Program-made: the position numbers and the translations under genes | The notes under the pieces: generated by a model | Told to the model about the DNA's origin: nothing | Seen by the model: the letters and a program-made list of their open reading frames with translations, nothing else | Database searches by the model: none | In this document: in pieces, positions 1 through 6,761 of the stretch | How positions within the stretch are numbered: position 1 is the first letter of the stretch | How the letters are laid out: each line of letters begins with the position of its first letter | Source: an uncultured Bacilli bacterium | GTDB taxonomy: Bacteria > Bacillota_I > Bacilli_A > RF39 > UBA660 | Assembly (NCBI GenBank): GCA_910589335.1 | Contig: CAJUTW010000010.1 | Span: forward strand, 24,330 to 39,124 | Length of the DNA: 14,795 nt | Direction: 5' to 3'

Positions 1-674
1 ACTTTTTTTACATATTCATTATCTATATTTCCTAATTCGCTTTCCTTGACATTAGCTAAATATATAATTGGTTTAAGTGTTAAAAAACTATATGATTTAA
101 TAATCTTTTTCTCTTCATCTGTTAAAGATATTTGTCTAATAGGTTTATTTTCTAATAAAGCATTCTTGCATTTTTCTAAAGTTTCTACTTCTAATATATC
201 ATCTTTATTTTTACTTGTTCTTGCTTTTTTTGCAACCTTTTCTAAACGATTATTTATTATATCTAAATCAGAAATTGCTAATTCTAAATTTATTGTTTCT
301 ATATCTCTTATTGGATCAATATCACCTTCTACATGAATTATTTTTCCATCATCAAAACATCTAACTACTTCTACAATAGCATCTACTTCTCTAATATGAG
401 ATAAAAATTTATTTCCTAAACCTTCTCCTTTGGAAGCTCCTTTTACTAAACCTGCTATATCTGTAAATTCATAAGCAGTTGGAATAAATTTATTAGGCTC
501 ATACATATTTTTTAATTTTTCCATTCTATCATCTGGAACTGTTACAACTCCAACATTTGGTTCAATTGTTGCAAAAGGATAATTCTCTGCTAAAATTTTT
601 TGATTAGTAATTGCATTAAATAAAGTTGATTTTCCAACATTTGGTAAACCTACTATTCCTGCTGTTAAACTCAT
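1..674 (-). CDS. ychF: YchF/Obg-family ATPase, N-terminal part (cut by window edge)
   Basis: Partial gene: the start is at 674 and about 224 codons are visible before the window edge. YchF is a P-loop NTPase of the Obg/TRAFAC class that prefers ATP, binds ribosomes and is linked to translation and stress responses. The visible protein begins MSLTAGIVGLPNVGKSTLFN, with the G1 loop GLPNVGKST at residues 9-17. Next come the typical YchF stretch NYPFATIEPNVGVV, the G3 motif DIAGLVKGASKGEGLGN and the YchF feature FLSHIREVDAI. A NVKE motif near the edge stands where other GTPases have NKxD, which marks YchF's relaxed base specificity. The start has an AGAGG ribosome site seven bases upstream and an extended -10 promoter just before it. 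In many Bacilli ychF directly follows a DUF951 gene near parB; here a transporter gene intervenes. Identification is very secure; the C-terminal TGS domain lies outside the window. Confidence 0.96.
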   Translation of the reverse strand, partial: MSLTAGIVGLPNVGKSTLFNAITNQKILAENYPFATIEPNVGVVTVPDDRMEKLKNMYEPNKFIPTAYEFTDIAGLVKGASKGEGLGNKFLSHIREVDAIVEVVRCFDDGKIIHVEGDIDPIRDIETINLELAISDLDIINNRLEKVAKKARTSKNKDDILEVETLEKCKNALLENKPIRQISLTDEEKKIIKSYSFLTLKPIIYLANVKESELGNIDNEYVKK

Positions 675-697
675 AATATTACCTCTTTTCTTTGTCA

Positions 698-706
698 ATT
701 ATATCA
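698..706 (-). promoter_or_regulatory. Extended -10 promoter of ychF
   Basis: Read on the minus strand this is TGATATAAT, a perfect -10 hexamer with the extended TGn motif. It lies 23 bases before the ychF start codon, and no good -35 is visible. The identical nonamer precedes mnmE and the unknown gene at 12199-12831, which supports it as a functional promoter element. Confidence 0.55.
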
Positions 707-748
707 TATTTTATATATTTTCTATAGTTTTAATTATTTGTATTTTAA

Positions 749-835
749 TTATTTATTTTTTATATAATGAGTTTTTATTTCTAAATTATCAAAGATATCA
801 ATATATTCTAATTTATAATCATATTTTTTCTCCTA
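749..835 (-). pseudogene. Possible remnant of a small gene, or leader mini-ORF, upstream of ychF
   Basis: The 233-base gap between the transporter gene and ychF (675-907) is not featureless. On the minus strand a good ribosome site (GTAGGAG, 830-836) sits seven bases before an ATG at 820-822. That ATG opens only MIIN followed by TAG (808-810). In the neighbouring frame a protein-like stretch of 23 codons (DYKLEYIDIFDNLEIKTHYI...) runs without a stop from 820 to a TAA at 749-751. Adding one base just after the ATG would join the ribosome site and ATG to this frame, giving a 24-residue peptide. It could be a frameshifted remnant, a four-residue leader peptide, or chance in AT-rich DNA. The peptide matches no family I recognise. 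Confidence 0.25.
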
Positions 836-845
836 CAATATATTT

Positions 846-873
846 ATTATAACCTTGTTTATTGAGTTATAAA
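846..873 (-). promoter_or_regulatory. Candidate promoter upstream of the ychF leader region
   Basis: On the minus strand TTTATA (868-873) and TATAAT (846-851) are separated by 16 bases, giving a perfect -10 and a 4/6 match to the -35 consensus. It lies between the terminator at 887-909 and the ribosome site at 830-836. It could drive a longer ychF transcript that includes the mini-ORF. AT-rich DNA makes chance matches common, so confidence is low. Confidence 0.3.
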
Positions 874-886
874 TTACTCCTTTAAA

Positions 887-909
887 CAAAAAAACACCTG
901 ATGGTGTTT
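887..909 (-). terminator. Intrinsic terminator of the parA-to-AbgT operon, overlapping the last stop codon
   Basis: On the minus strand a perfect seven-base stem AAACACC/GGTGTTT (903-909 with 892-898) has the four-base loop ATCA and is followed by a run of T (888-891, continuing from the stem). The TAA of the transporter gene (908-910) overlaps the base of the stem. This is the best hairpin-plus-T-tract in the window and closes the operon before ychF. Confidence 0.75.
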
Positions 910-2503
910 ATAATGATGGAGTTACTCCAGGACCAATTGGTAAACCTATAATATACCATCCTATTAATAATAATATCCAAGTTACAGATATTAATAAAAA
1001 ATAAGGTGTTATCATTTTTAATGATTTTTTTATTGTATATGGTTTATCTTTATGTAAATTATAAATATTTAAATATCCAATATAAATAACAAATGATGCT
1101 AAAAGTGGTGTAAATCCTTTTGTCATTGAATCTCCTACTCTTAATACTATTTGAGCAAATTCAGGAGATATATTAGATTGCATAAACATTGGAATTACTA
1201 CTGGTGAGAATATTAACCATTTACTTGTTGGGGATGTTAATAAAAAGTTCGATATTGCTATTAATAAACAAGTTATAATTATTAATGGTAAACCACTTAA
1301 TGATAAATGTTCTAGAAGAGATGCTAACCATGCTGTTGCAACATAACCAATATTACTTTTTCTAAAAACAGCAATAAATTGAGAAACTACAAAAATTAAT
1401 ATTAGAATACTTCCTCTTTCATTAAATTTTTTTCCAGCATTTTCAATTATTTCTTTATCATTTTTTATTGATTTACTTCCAAGTCCGTAAGCTATACCTG
1501 TTGTTGTAAAAAGAATTGCAACTAGGTATGTAAAACCATCTTGAAAATATGAATTTTCTCCAAATAATTGATTTACATAAGAAGTTTCATTCATGTCTAA
1601 TAACATTCCTGAGTAAGGTAAATTTGGAATTAATGCATAAATAAATATAAATGCGATAATGATTGTAACAAGTAAGGCTATTCTTAATCCTCTTTTTTCA
1701 TATTTATCTCTTTCTAATTGTTTTTGTTCTTGTGACTCAATATCTAATACTTTATATTGTTCTGTCTTAGCTTGTTCTTCTTCTTTTTTATATTTTCCAA
1801 TTTTTGGAGAAATAATTTTTTCTATAATAATAGTTCCTATTATAGAAAGAACTAGAGTTGCAACTATAATAAAGATTAGATTAGATGTTAAAGCAATATG
1901 GGTATTTTCATCTATTAAGTAAGCTGCCACTTTTGTATATTCCATTAAAGATACTTCCATAGAACCTACAAAAATTGAAACTCCATATCCAAATGAAACC
2001 CCACAAAAAGCAGTTATTATACCTAATATTGGATTTCTATTACTTATAAAGTAAATCAAAGCAGAAAGTGGAATTAAAATAGCATACCCTACTTCATTAA
2101 TAAGTGATGAGATTATTGATATAAATATCAATAAAAATGTTAAAGTGAATTTTGGTAGTTTACTAATATGTCTTTTTGTAAGTGTTTCTATAAATCCTGT
2201 ACCTTCAGCTACTGATAATCCTATTAAAGATATTAGAAGCATTCCTAATGGTCCGAAACTCAAAAAATTTCTAGCTGCATTACTTATAATAAATTTTAAT
2301 CCATCAAAAGATAATAGATTTTCAACTGTAACTAATGTTGGTTCTAATTCTTTTGTACTTATATTAATGGTATTATAAGTGGCTTGTGTTTCAAAGATTG
2401 ATAATATTCCACTGGCAATAATAGTTAAAATTGTAAGAAATAGAAAAACTGTTATTGGGTGAAAATAAAATTTTTTTAATTTTAATTTTTTCTTATCATA
2501 CAT
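908..2503 (-). CDS. AbgT-family transporter
   Basis: A polytopic inner-membrane protein of 531 residues, close to the usual AbgT length of about 500-510. AbgT-family members include E. coli AbgT, which imports p-aminobenzoyl-glutamate, and MtrF/YdaH, reported to export sulfonamides or folate-related compounds. The family signature is clear near the C-terminus: SPTSKWLIFSPVVIPMFM (about 424-441), then SPEFAQIVLRVGDSMTKGFTPL (about 446-467), matching the SAKW...P and R-x-GDS-x-T patterns. An N-terminal segment GPLGMLLISLIGLSVAEGTGF (about 84-104) also fits. A charged cytoplasmic loop rich in Lys and Glu lies at about 233-272. The segment equivalent to the usual GT(I/L)D motif reads GSMEVSL, so the acidic residue seems to be Glu. 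The gene starts 12 bases after the DUF951 gene with an AGAGG ribosome site and is last in the parA operon. Its substrate cannot be told from sequence. Confidence 0.88.
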   Translation of the reverse strand: MYDKKKLKLKKFYFHPITVFLFLTILTIIASGILSIFETQATYNTINISTKELEPTLVTVENLLSFDGLKFIISNAARNFLSFGPLGMLLISLIGLSVAEGTGFIETLTKRHISKLPKFTLTFLLIFISIISSLINEVGYAILIPLSALIYFISNRNPILGIITAFCGVSFGYGVSIFVGSMEVSLMEYTKVAAYLIDENTHIALTSNLIFIIVATLVLSIIGTIIIEKIISPKIGKYKKEEEQAKTEQYKVLDIESQEQKQLERDKYEKRGLRIALLVTIIIAFIFIYALIPNLPYSGMLLDMNETSYVNQLFGENSYFQDGFTYLVAILFTTTGIAYGLGSKSIKNDKEIIENAGKKFNERGSILILIFVVSQFIAVFRKSNIGYVATAWLASLLEHLSLSGLPLIIITCLLIAISNFLLTSPTSKWLIFSPVVIPMFMQSNISPEFAQIVLRVGDSMTKGFTPLLASFVIYIGYLNIYNLHKDKPYTIKKSLKMITPYFLLISVTWILLLIGWYIIGLPIGPGVTPSL

Positions 2504-2515
2504 AATGTAACCTCT

Positions 2516-2701
2516 TTATTCTTTTATTTTTTTTAATTTTTTATTAAATTCTATCCTTGGAATTAAAACTGTTCTTCCACAATTTAAACATTTTATTTTT
2601 ATATCAGCACCAATTCTTACTATTTCCCATTCATTAGTTCCACATGGATGTTGTTTTTTCATTATTACTATTGTTCCTAAAGTATAGTTTTTATTTTCCA
2701 T
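2516..2701 (-). CDS. DUF951 family small zinc-ribbon-like protein (YyzM type)
   Basis: A 61-residue protein with the whole DUF951 signature: an early LGTIVIMKKQHPCGTNEWEI segment, then RIGADIKIKCLNCGRTVLIPR and a basic tail. Cys20, Cys38 and Cys41 (CPxC-like LNCG knuckle) suggest metal or nucleic-acid binding, but the function is unknown. In B. subtilis the homologue YyzM lies just before ychF (yyaF) downstream of spo0J. Here it likewise follows parB and mscS, but the AbgT gene separates it from ychF. Its start at 2701 overlaps the last 11 bases of mscS, with a GAGGTG ribosome site inside mscS, so translation is probably coupled. Family assignment is secure. Confidence 0.9.
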   Translation of the reverse strand: MENKNYTLGTIVIMKKQHPCGTNEWEIVRIGADIKIKCLNCGRTVLIPRIEFNKKLKKIKE

Positions 2702-3503
2702 TATGCACCTCTATTTGTTGATATGGTATTTTTATATTTTCTTTATCTAAAGCTTTTTTTATTTCCTTTTTTAAATATCTTTCAACGGCCATTTGCTTCA
2801 TAGGCTCTGTTTCTACTGCTATTCGATAAATTACAGCGGAGTCTAATAATTCATTAACTCCTAGTAATTCTAAATCTTTTGTTGCGTATGGTATTTTTCC
2901 GTTAAGATTAGCAAATAAATCTTCAAACACTTTTTCTATTTTTTCTTCTTTTTGTTCATATGCAATAGAGATATCTACTACTGCTAATGAATTATTATTA
3001 CTGTAATTTATTAAATTATCCATATAACGGTTTGCTATAATTTTTACTGCACCTTTATAATTTTTTATTCTAGTTGTTCTTAATCCTATAGAAATAACTT
3101 CTCCCATAAAATTATCTACTTCTATTGTATCTCCTATTTCGTAAGATGATTCAGTAATTATAGAAAAACCTGCGATTAAATCTTTAGCTAAATCTTGAAA
3201 AGCTAAACCAATTAAGGCTGTTCCTATTCCTAGTCCTGCTAAAATTGATTTTACATTTATTCCATATTCAGATAATATAGCTAAAATTATAAAAGTAATA
3301 ATTGTATATTTAATGATATTTATAATTAAAATTTTTAAAGTATTTATTTTTTGTTTTTGATAATTTTTTAAATTTTTCTTTTTACTTGTTGTTTTGTTGA
3401 TTATATTTTTTAATAATTTAAAAATAATTATTCCTATTATTATATAAAGAATAGGCAATAATATTAATCTTAATTTTAATGTAATTCCAAATAGTTTTAA
3501 CAT
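2691..3503 (-). CDS. mscS: MscS-family small-conductance mechanosensitive channel
   Basis: A 270-residue membrane channel that opens under membrane tension to release solutes during osmotic downshock. It has the family's minimal architecture. A first membrane segment lies at about 12-32 and a second at about 57-78. The glycine/alanine-rich pore helix TM3 covers 86-118 (ILAGLGIGTALIGLAFQDLA), followed by AGFSIITE. The beta-domain motif SYEIGDTIEVDNFMGEVISIGLRTTRIKN (120-148) follows, then a cytoplasmic domain ending NIKIPYQQIEVH (257-268), the usual MscS C-terminal motif. The ATG at 3503 lies one base from the parB stop, with GAGGTAGGA upstream, so it is tightly coupled in the par operon. Other Firmicutes also place an mscS gene near parB and DUF951. 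Family membership is certain; the subtype is not. Confidence 0.93.
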   Translation of the reverse strand: MLKLFGITLKLRLILLPILYIIIGIIIFKLLKNIINKTTSKKKNLKNYQKQKINTLKILIINIIKYTIITFIILAILSEYGINVKSILAGLGIGTALIGLAFQDLAKDLIAGFSIITESSYEIGDTIEVDNFMGEVISIGLRTTRIKNYKGAVKIIANRYMDNLINYSNNNSLAVVDISIAYEQKEEKIEKVFEDLFANLNGKIPYATKDLELLGVNELLDSAVIYRIAVETEPMKQMAVERYLKKEIKKALDKENIKIPYQQIEVHNGK

Positions 3504-3504
3504 A

Positions 3505-4416
3505 TTATTTTCCTACCTCTATATTTAAAAAATCTAATATTCTATTTAAATCATTTCCATTGACAAAACTTATTTCAATTTTATTTTTCTTGATAACAAC
3601 TTTAGTTCCTAATTTATCACTTAATTCATTTTGAAGATAATTATATTCATTTTCTTCTTTTATTCTATGATGTTGTGGATTTGTTTTTATTATTGTAGGT
3701 TCTTTTGTTAATTCTTCTAATTCTCTAACACTAATTCCTTCTTCAATAACTTTAGTTACTAATTCTTCTTGTTGATATTTATTATCTAATTTACTTAATA
3801 CACGTGCATGTCCCATAGATATTTTTTTATTACTAATATCTTCTTGAATTTTATCGGGTAAATTTAATAATCCTAACATGTTTGTTATATGACTTCGACT
3901 TTTTCCTAATCTTTTTGCTAATTCTTCTTGAGTAAGTGACAAAGTCTCTTGAAGTTTTTTATATGCTGTTGCTTCTTCTATTGATGTTAAATTTTCTCTT
4001 TGTAAATTTTCAAGTAAAGCTATTTCCATCATTTGAGTATCATTGAAATCTCTTATAATAGCTGGTATTTCAGTATTACCAGCCATTAATGATGCTTTTA
4101 CTCTTCTTTCTCCTGCTATTATTTCATAACCTTTAATTGATTTTTTTACGATTATAGGTTGAAAAACTCCATGTTCTTTTATTGAAGATGCTAATTCTTC
4201 TAATGCTGTTTCATCAAATATTTTTCTTGGTTGGTATGGATTACTTCTTAATTCACTTAATGGAATCATTGTTATCTCATCTTTTGATGTTTCATTTACT
4301 ATTTTTTCTTCTACTGCACTATAGTCTAAAATTTCACTATTAAATAATTCTTCTAAACCTCTTCCTAAGGCTCTTCTTTTTGGAATACCACTTTCATTTA
4401 TATTATTTGTTTCCAT
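3505..4416 (-). CDS. parB: Chromosome-partitioning protein ParB (Spo0J)
   Basis: A CTP-dependent DNA clamp that loads at parS sites near the origin and acts with ParA and SMC in chromosome segregation. From the ATG at 4416 it has 303 residues, typical of chromosomal ParB. Motifs in order are the ParA-contacting RALGRGLEELF (15-25), NPYQPRKIF (59-67), the CTP-binding GERRVKAS (102-109), ENLQREN (136-142) and the helix-turn-helix from SLTQEELAKRLGKSRSH (160-176). The C-terminal dimerisation domain GTKVVIKKNKIEISF...LNRILDFLN follows. The recognition helix carries Arg in KSRSH and Gly in SMGHAR, the parS-type residues, unlike the paralogue at 5353-6663. The frame extends to a TTG at 4425 (AAGGAAG only three bases away), giving 306 residues; I prefer the ATG. 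It overlaps the end of parA, so translation is coupled. I see no parS site nearby. Confidence 0.95.
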   Translation of the reverse strand: METNNINESGIPKRRALGRGLEELFNSEILDYSAVEEKIVNETSKDEITMIPLSELRSNPYQPRKIFDETALEELASSIKEHGVFQPIIVKKSIKGYEIIAGERRVKASLMAGNTEIPAIIRDFNDTQMMEIALLENLQRENLTSIEEATAYKKLQETLSLTQEELAKRLGKSRSHITNMLGLLNLPDKIQEDISNKKISMGHARVLSKLDNKYQQEELVTKVIEEGISVRELEELTKEPTIIKTNPQHHRIKEENEYNYLQNELSDKLGTKVVIKKNKIEISFVNGNDLNRILDFLNIEVGK

Positions 4417-5191
4417 TTCTTTCAATCACTTCCTTTGCTAGATTGATATATGCTTCAGACCCTCTACTTTTAGGATCATATGCTACTATTGGTTCTCCAT
4501 GAGATGGAGCTTCTGTTAATCTTACTAATCTTGGAATTATTGTATTATAAACTTTTTCTTTAAAGAATTTTCTTATGTCATCTACTACTTCAAATCCTAA
4601 ATTTGTTCTTGAATCTAACATAGTTAGAAGAACTCCTTCAATATCTAAAGTTGGATTTAAGCTTTTTTGAGCTAACATAATTGTTTTTAATAATTGTGTA
4701 ATTCCTTCTAATGCAAAAAATTCACATTGTACAGGAATTATTACTGAGTTTGATGCAGTTAGCGCATTTGTTGTAATTACTCCTAATGATGGAGGACAAT
4801 CTATTATTATGAAATCAAAACTATCTTTGATATCTATTAAATTATTTTTTAATTGTTCTCCTTTTTTAAAACCATTTTCAGTTCTACTTTTTTCTAATAA
4901 TTCTGCATCTAGTCCAGCTAAATTTATTGTTGCTGGTAATACATAGAGATTTTTATATTTTGTTTTAATCATAGCCTCTGTTACTTTTGATTCTCCAATT
5001 AAAACATCATAAATACTTTTTTCAATTTCTCCTTTATTGATTCCTACACCAGTAGTTGTATTTCCTTGAGGATCTAAGTCTATTAATAATACTTTTTTAC
5101 CTAATACTGCTAATGATGCAGAAAGATTTATACTTGTTGTAGTTTTTCCTACTCCACCTTTTTGATTTACTAATGATATAACCTTTCCCAT
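4403..5191 (-). CDS. parA: Chromosome-partitioning ATPase ParA (Soj)
   Basis: A deviant-Walker ATPase of the ParA/MinD superfamily, 262 residues, close to B. subtilis Soj at 253. It forms ATP-bound dimers on the nucleoid, is stimulated by ParB, and in Firmicutes Soj also tunes DnaA. The protein opens MGKVISLVNQKGGVGKTT, with the signature-lysine Walker A KGGVGKTT at 11-18. Walker A' is LIDLDPQGN at 37-44. Walker B is FIIIDCPPSLG with Asp131. The late motif IPRLVRLTEAPSHGEPIVAYDP is typical of Soj. It heads the operon parA-parB-mscS-DUF951-AbgT. A TGATACAAT extended -10 element lies 30 bases upstream, and the ribosome site is an imperfect GGGTGAT. The 161-base gap to noc contains an AT-rich inverted repeat. 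Confidence 0.96.
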   Translation of the reverse strand: MGKVISLVNQKGGVGKTTTSINLSASLAVLGKKVLLIDLDPQGNTTTGVGINKGEIEKSIYDVLIGESKVTEAMIKTKYKNLYVLPATINLAGLDAELLEKSRTENGFKKGEQLKNNLIDIKDSFDFIIIDCPPSLGVITTNALTASNSVIIPVQCEFFALEGITQLLKTIMLAQKSLNPTLDIEGVLLTMLDSRTNLGFEVVDDIRKFFKEKVYNTIIPRLVRLTEAPSHGEPIVAYDPKSRGSEAYINLAKEVIERNGNK

Positions 5192-5221
5192 CTAATCACC
5201 CATTTTCCATTTTACTAATAT

Positions 5222-5230
5222 ATTGTATCA
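5222..5230 (-). promoter_or_regulatory. Candidate extended -10 promoter of parA
   Basis: The minus-strand sequence TGATACAAT, a TGn extended -10 with one deviation from TATAAT, lies 30 bases upstream of the parA start. Only a poor -35 (TTTTAA, 17-base spacing) precedes it, preceded in turn by A/T tracts. The pattern matches the elements upstream of ychF, mnmE and the unknown gene at 12199-12831. Confidence 0.4.
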
Positions 5231-5282
5231 AAAATATACTTTTTTTAAAATGATTTTATGAAAAAAAGTAGACTTTTAGAGT

Positions 5283-5336
5283 TTTATATCATTATTATTA
5301 TCTTTTTTTTATTATTTTTTTAATAAATGATATAAA
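5283..5336. repeat. AT-only inverted repeat between noc and parA
   Basis: The 11-base arms TTTATATCATT (5283-5293) and AATGATATAAA (5326-5336) are perfect inverted copies around a 32-base spacer full of T and A tracts. Partly matching TTATTA/TAATAA bases extend the arms inward. It lies downstream of noc and upstream of parA. It could fold as a weak terminator for noc, act as a protein site or curved DNA, or be chance. Each arm contains TGATATAAA in one orientation, resembling a divergent pair of extended -10 elements. Confidence 0.45.
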
Positions 5337-5352
5337 TTCTAAATTATTCTAC

Positions 5353-6663
5353 TTAAGTATTTGTTTTATCTATCTTTATTATTATTTGAAAAGATTTTTC
5401 AAAATTCATTTCATCTGTTTTAACATCTATTCCATGTTCTTTTAAATCATTAACTAAATCTCTTATTTTTGTTGTTGCTTCGTCTATTGTATATTTATCA
5501 AATTGATTTTTTTCTTCTTTATCGTCGTTAAAAAGATTATTATTCATAGGATTTGAAATTTCAGGTAAACTTATAGAAGTTAAATCTGGAGTTTTAAAAT
5601 AATCTTCTTGTTTAATATTTTCTAAAGGATCTGTTTTAACAATTTTCTCAGCTGGTGTTATAAAATTGTCTGTCATTGCACTGCTTGATGGACCATTTAT
5701 GTTTAATAAACTATCTAAATCAGCTCCTGATGTATTTGTATTTAAATCTGTTGAGTTAGATTTAATTTCATTAATATCAATAGATGGGATTGATGTTGGT
5801 AAATCTAAGGTATTGCCTCCATCTTCTTCATCATCTTCTTTATCTATTTCACCATAATTTATAAATTTACTAACTGGCATTTCTTCTCCTTCAGGTGGGG
5901 CTATAGTAACTTTTCCAAAGTCAGATGTATCTTTTGGTAATTCTGCTGTAGGTAGTAATGGATCGTTATTAACAAATGCATCTGTTGATGCTATTAAATC
6001 TTTTGGTGGAATTGGTAAATCTAGTGATATATCACTTTCTTCTTTTTCTTCTTTTGGATAAAGTGATTTTATCTCATCTTCTAATAAACGTACACTCATT
6101 TTATTATCGATTACTTTTTTTAACATTTCTTTTTGTTTCTTAGCATCTGGTATATTTAATAAAGTTCTAGCGTGTCTTTCGGAAATCTGTTCTTTTAATA
6201 AAGCTTCTTGTATTTCTTCTGGTAATGATAATAATCTAATTTTATTTGCTACTGCAGATTGACTTTTTCCCATAGTTTTTGCCAATTCTTCTTGAGTCAT
6301 TTCATCTATTTCTAATATTTTTTGATAAGTACGAGCTTCTTCTATTGGATTTAAATTCTTTCTTTGTAAATTTTCTAATAAAGCTACTTTAGAACTTTCT
6401 TTATCATCTAAATCTCTTATTATAGCTGGTATTTTTGTCATACCTGCTAATGCTGATGCTTTATATCTTCTCTCTCCTGCTATTATTTCATACTTTCCAT
6501 TAACACTTCTAACTATAATTGGTTGAATTACACCATGCTCTTTTATAGATACTGCTAATTCTTTTAATGCTTTTTCGTCAAATATTTCTCGTGGTTGAAA
6601 TCTATTTGGAATTATATCATCTAAATATAGTTGGACTACTTCATCTTTTGTATCTTGATACAT
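5353..6663 (-). CDS. noc: Noc-type ParB paralogue with long acidic C-terminal extension
   Basis: A second ParB-fold protein in the locus where Firmicutes carry noc (next to rsmG and parA). Noc binds NBS sites and keeps the division ring off the nucleoid. Of 436 residues, about 1-204 match Noc/ParB: VVQLYLDDIIPNRFQPREIF, CTP-binding GERRYKAS (63-70), ALLENLQRKN and the helix-turn-helix MTQEELAKTMGKSQSAVANK (122-141). Gln135, Lys141 and Arg163 (in SERHAR) occupy positions reported to switch specificity from parS to NBS. B. subtilis Noc has about 280 residues and an N-terminal amphipathic membrane helix; here the ParB fold starts almost at once. Residues about 205-388 are acidic, rich in Ser, Asn and Pro, and probably disordered, with repeated LDLP/LP motifs. 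Residues 389-433 (KYTIDEATTKIRDL...FQIIIKID) look like a small folded domain unlike the ParB dimerisation domain. A strong promoter precedes the gene. Noc identity is likely; the exact role is inferred. Confidence 0.8.
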   Translation of the reverse strand: MYQDTKDEVVQLYLDDIIPNRFQPREIFDEKALKELAVSIKEHGVIQPIIVRSVNGKYEIIAGERRYKASALAGMTKIPAIIRDLDDKESSKVALLENLQRKNLNPIEEARTYQKILEIDEMTQEELAKTMGKSQSAVANKIRLLSLPEEIQEALLKEQISERHARTLLNIPDAKKQKEMLKKVIDNKMSVRLLEDEIKSLYPKEEKEESDISLDLPIPPKDLIASTDAFVNNDPLLPTAELPKDTSDFGKVTIAPPEGEEMPVSKFINYGEIDKEDDEEDGGNTLDLPTSIPSIDINEIKSNSTDLNTNTSGADLDSLLNINGPSSSAMTDNFITPAEKIVKTDPLENIKQEDYFKTPDLTSISLPEISNPMNNNLFNDDKEEKNQFDKYTIDEATTKIRDLVNDLKEHGIDVKTDEMNFEKSFQIIIKIDKTNT

Positions 6664-6709
6664 ATTATTCCCCTCGCTTTATTCTTATCTTTATTTTCCC
6701 TATATTATC

Positions 6710-6738
6710 ATTATAGTTTATTTTTTTGTCGATTTCAA
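6710..6738 (-). promoter_or_regulatory. SigmaA-type promoter of noc
   Basis: On the minus strand TTGAAA (6733-6738) and a perfect TATAAT (6710-6715) are separated by exactly 17 bases, the best two-part promoter in the window. The predicted transcript starts about 40 bases before the noc ATG at 6663, which has a GAGGGG ribosome site. No clear terminator lies between the upstream lipoprotein gene and this promoter. Confidence 0.7.
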
Positions 6739-6761
6739 CTATTAATTTTTATGGACTTGAT

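Noticed and set aside
46..336. Plus-strand 96-codon open frame
   Set aside because: It lies wholly antisense to conserved ychF coding sequence. The other plus-strand frames (such as 1659-1922, 2145-2378, 5666-5857, 6631-6867, 11101-11295 and 13227-13466) lie wholly or mostly over minus-strand genes in the same way.
3801..3830. CACGTG within parB as a possible parS core
   Set aside because: The flanks are not the TGTTN and NAACA half-sites of parS, and the sequence encodes conserved ParB residues (GHARVL).
5255..5280. AAAAGT-AG-ACTTTT palindrome downstream of noc as a terminator
   Set aside because: The loop would be only two bases; shortening the stem leaves too few pairs to be credible.
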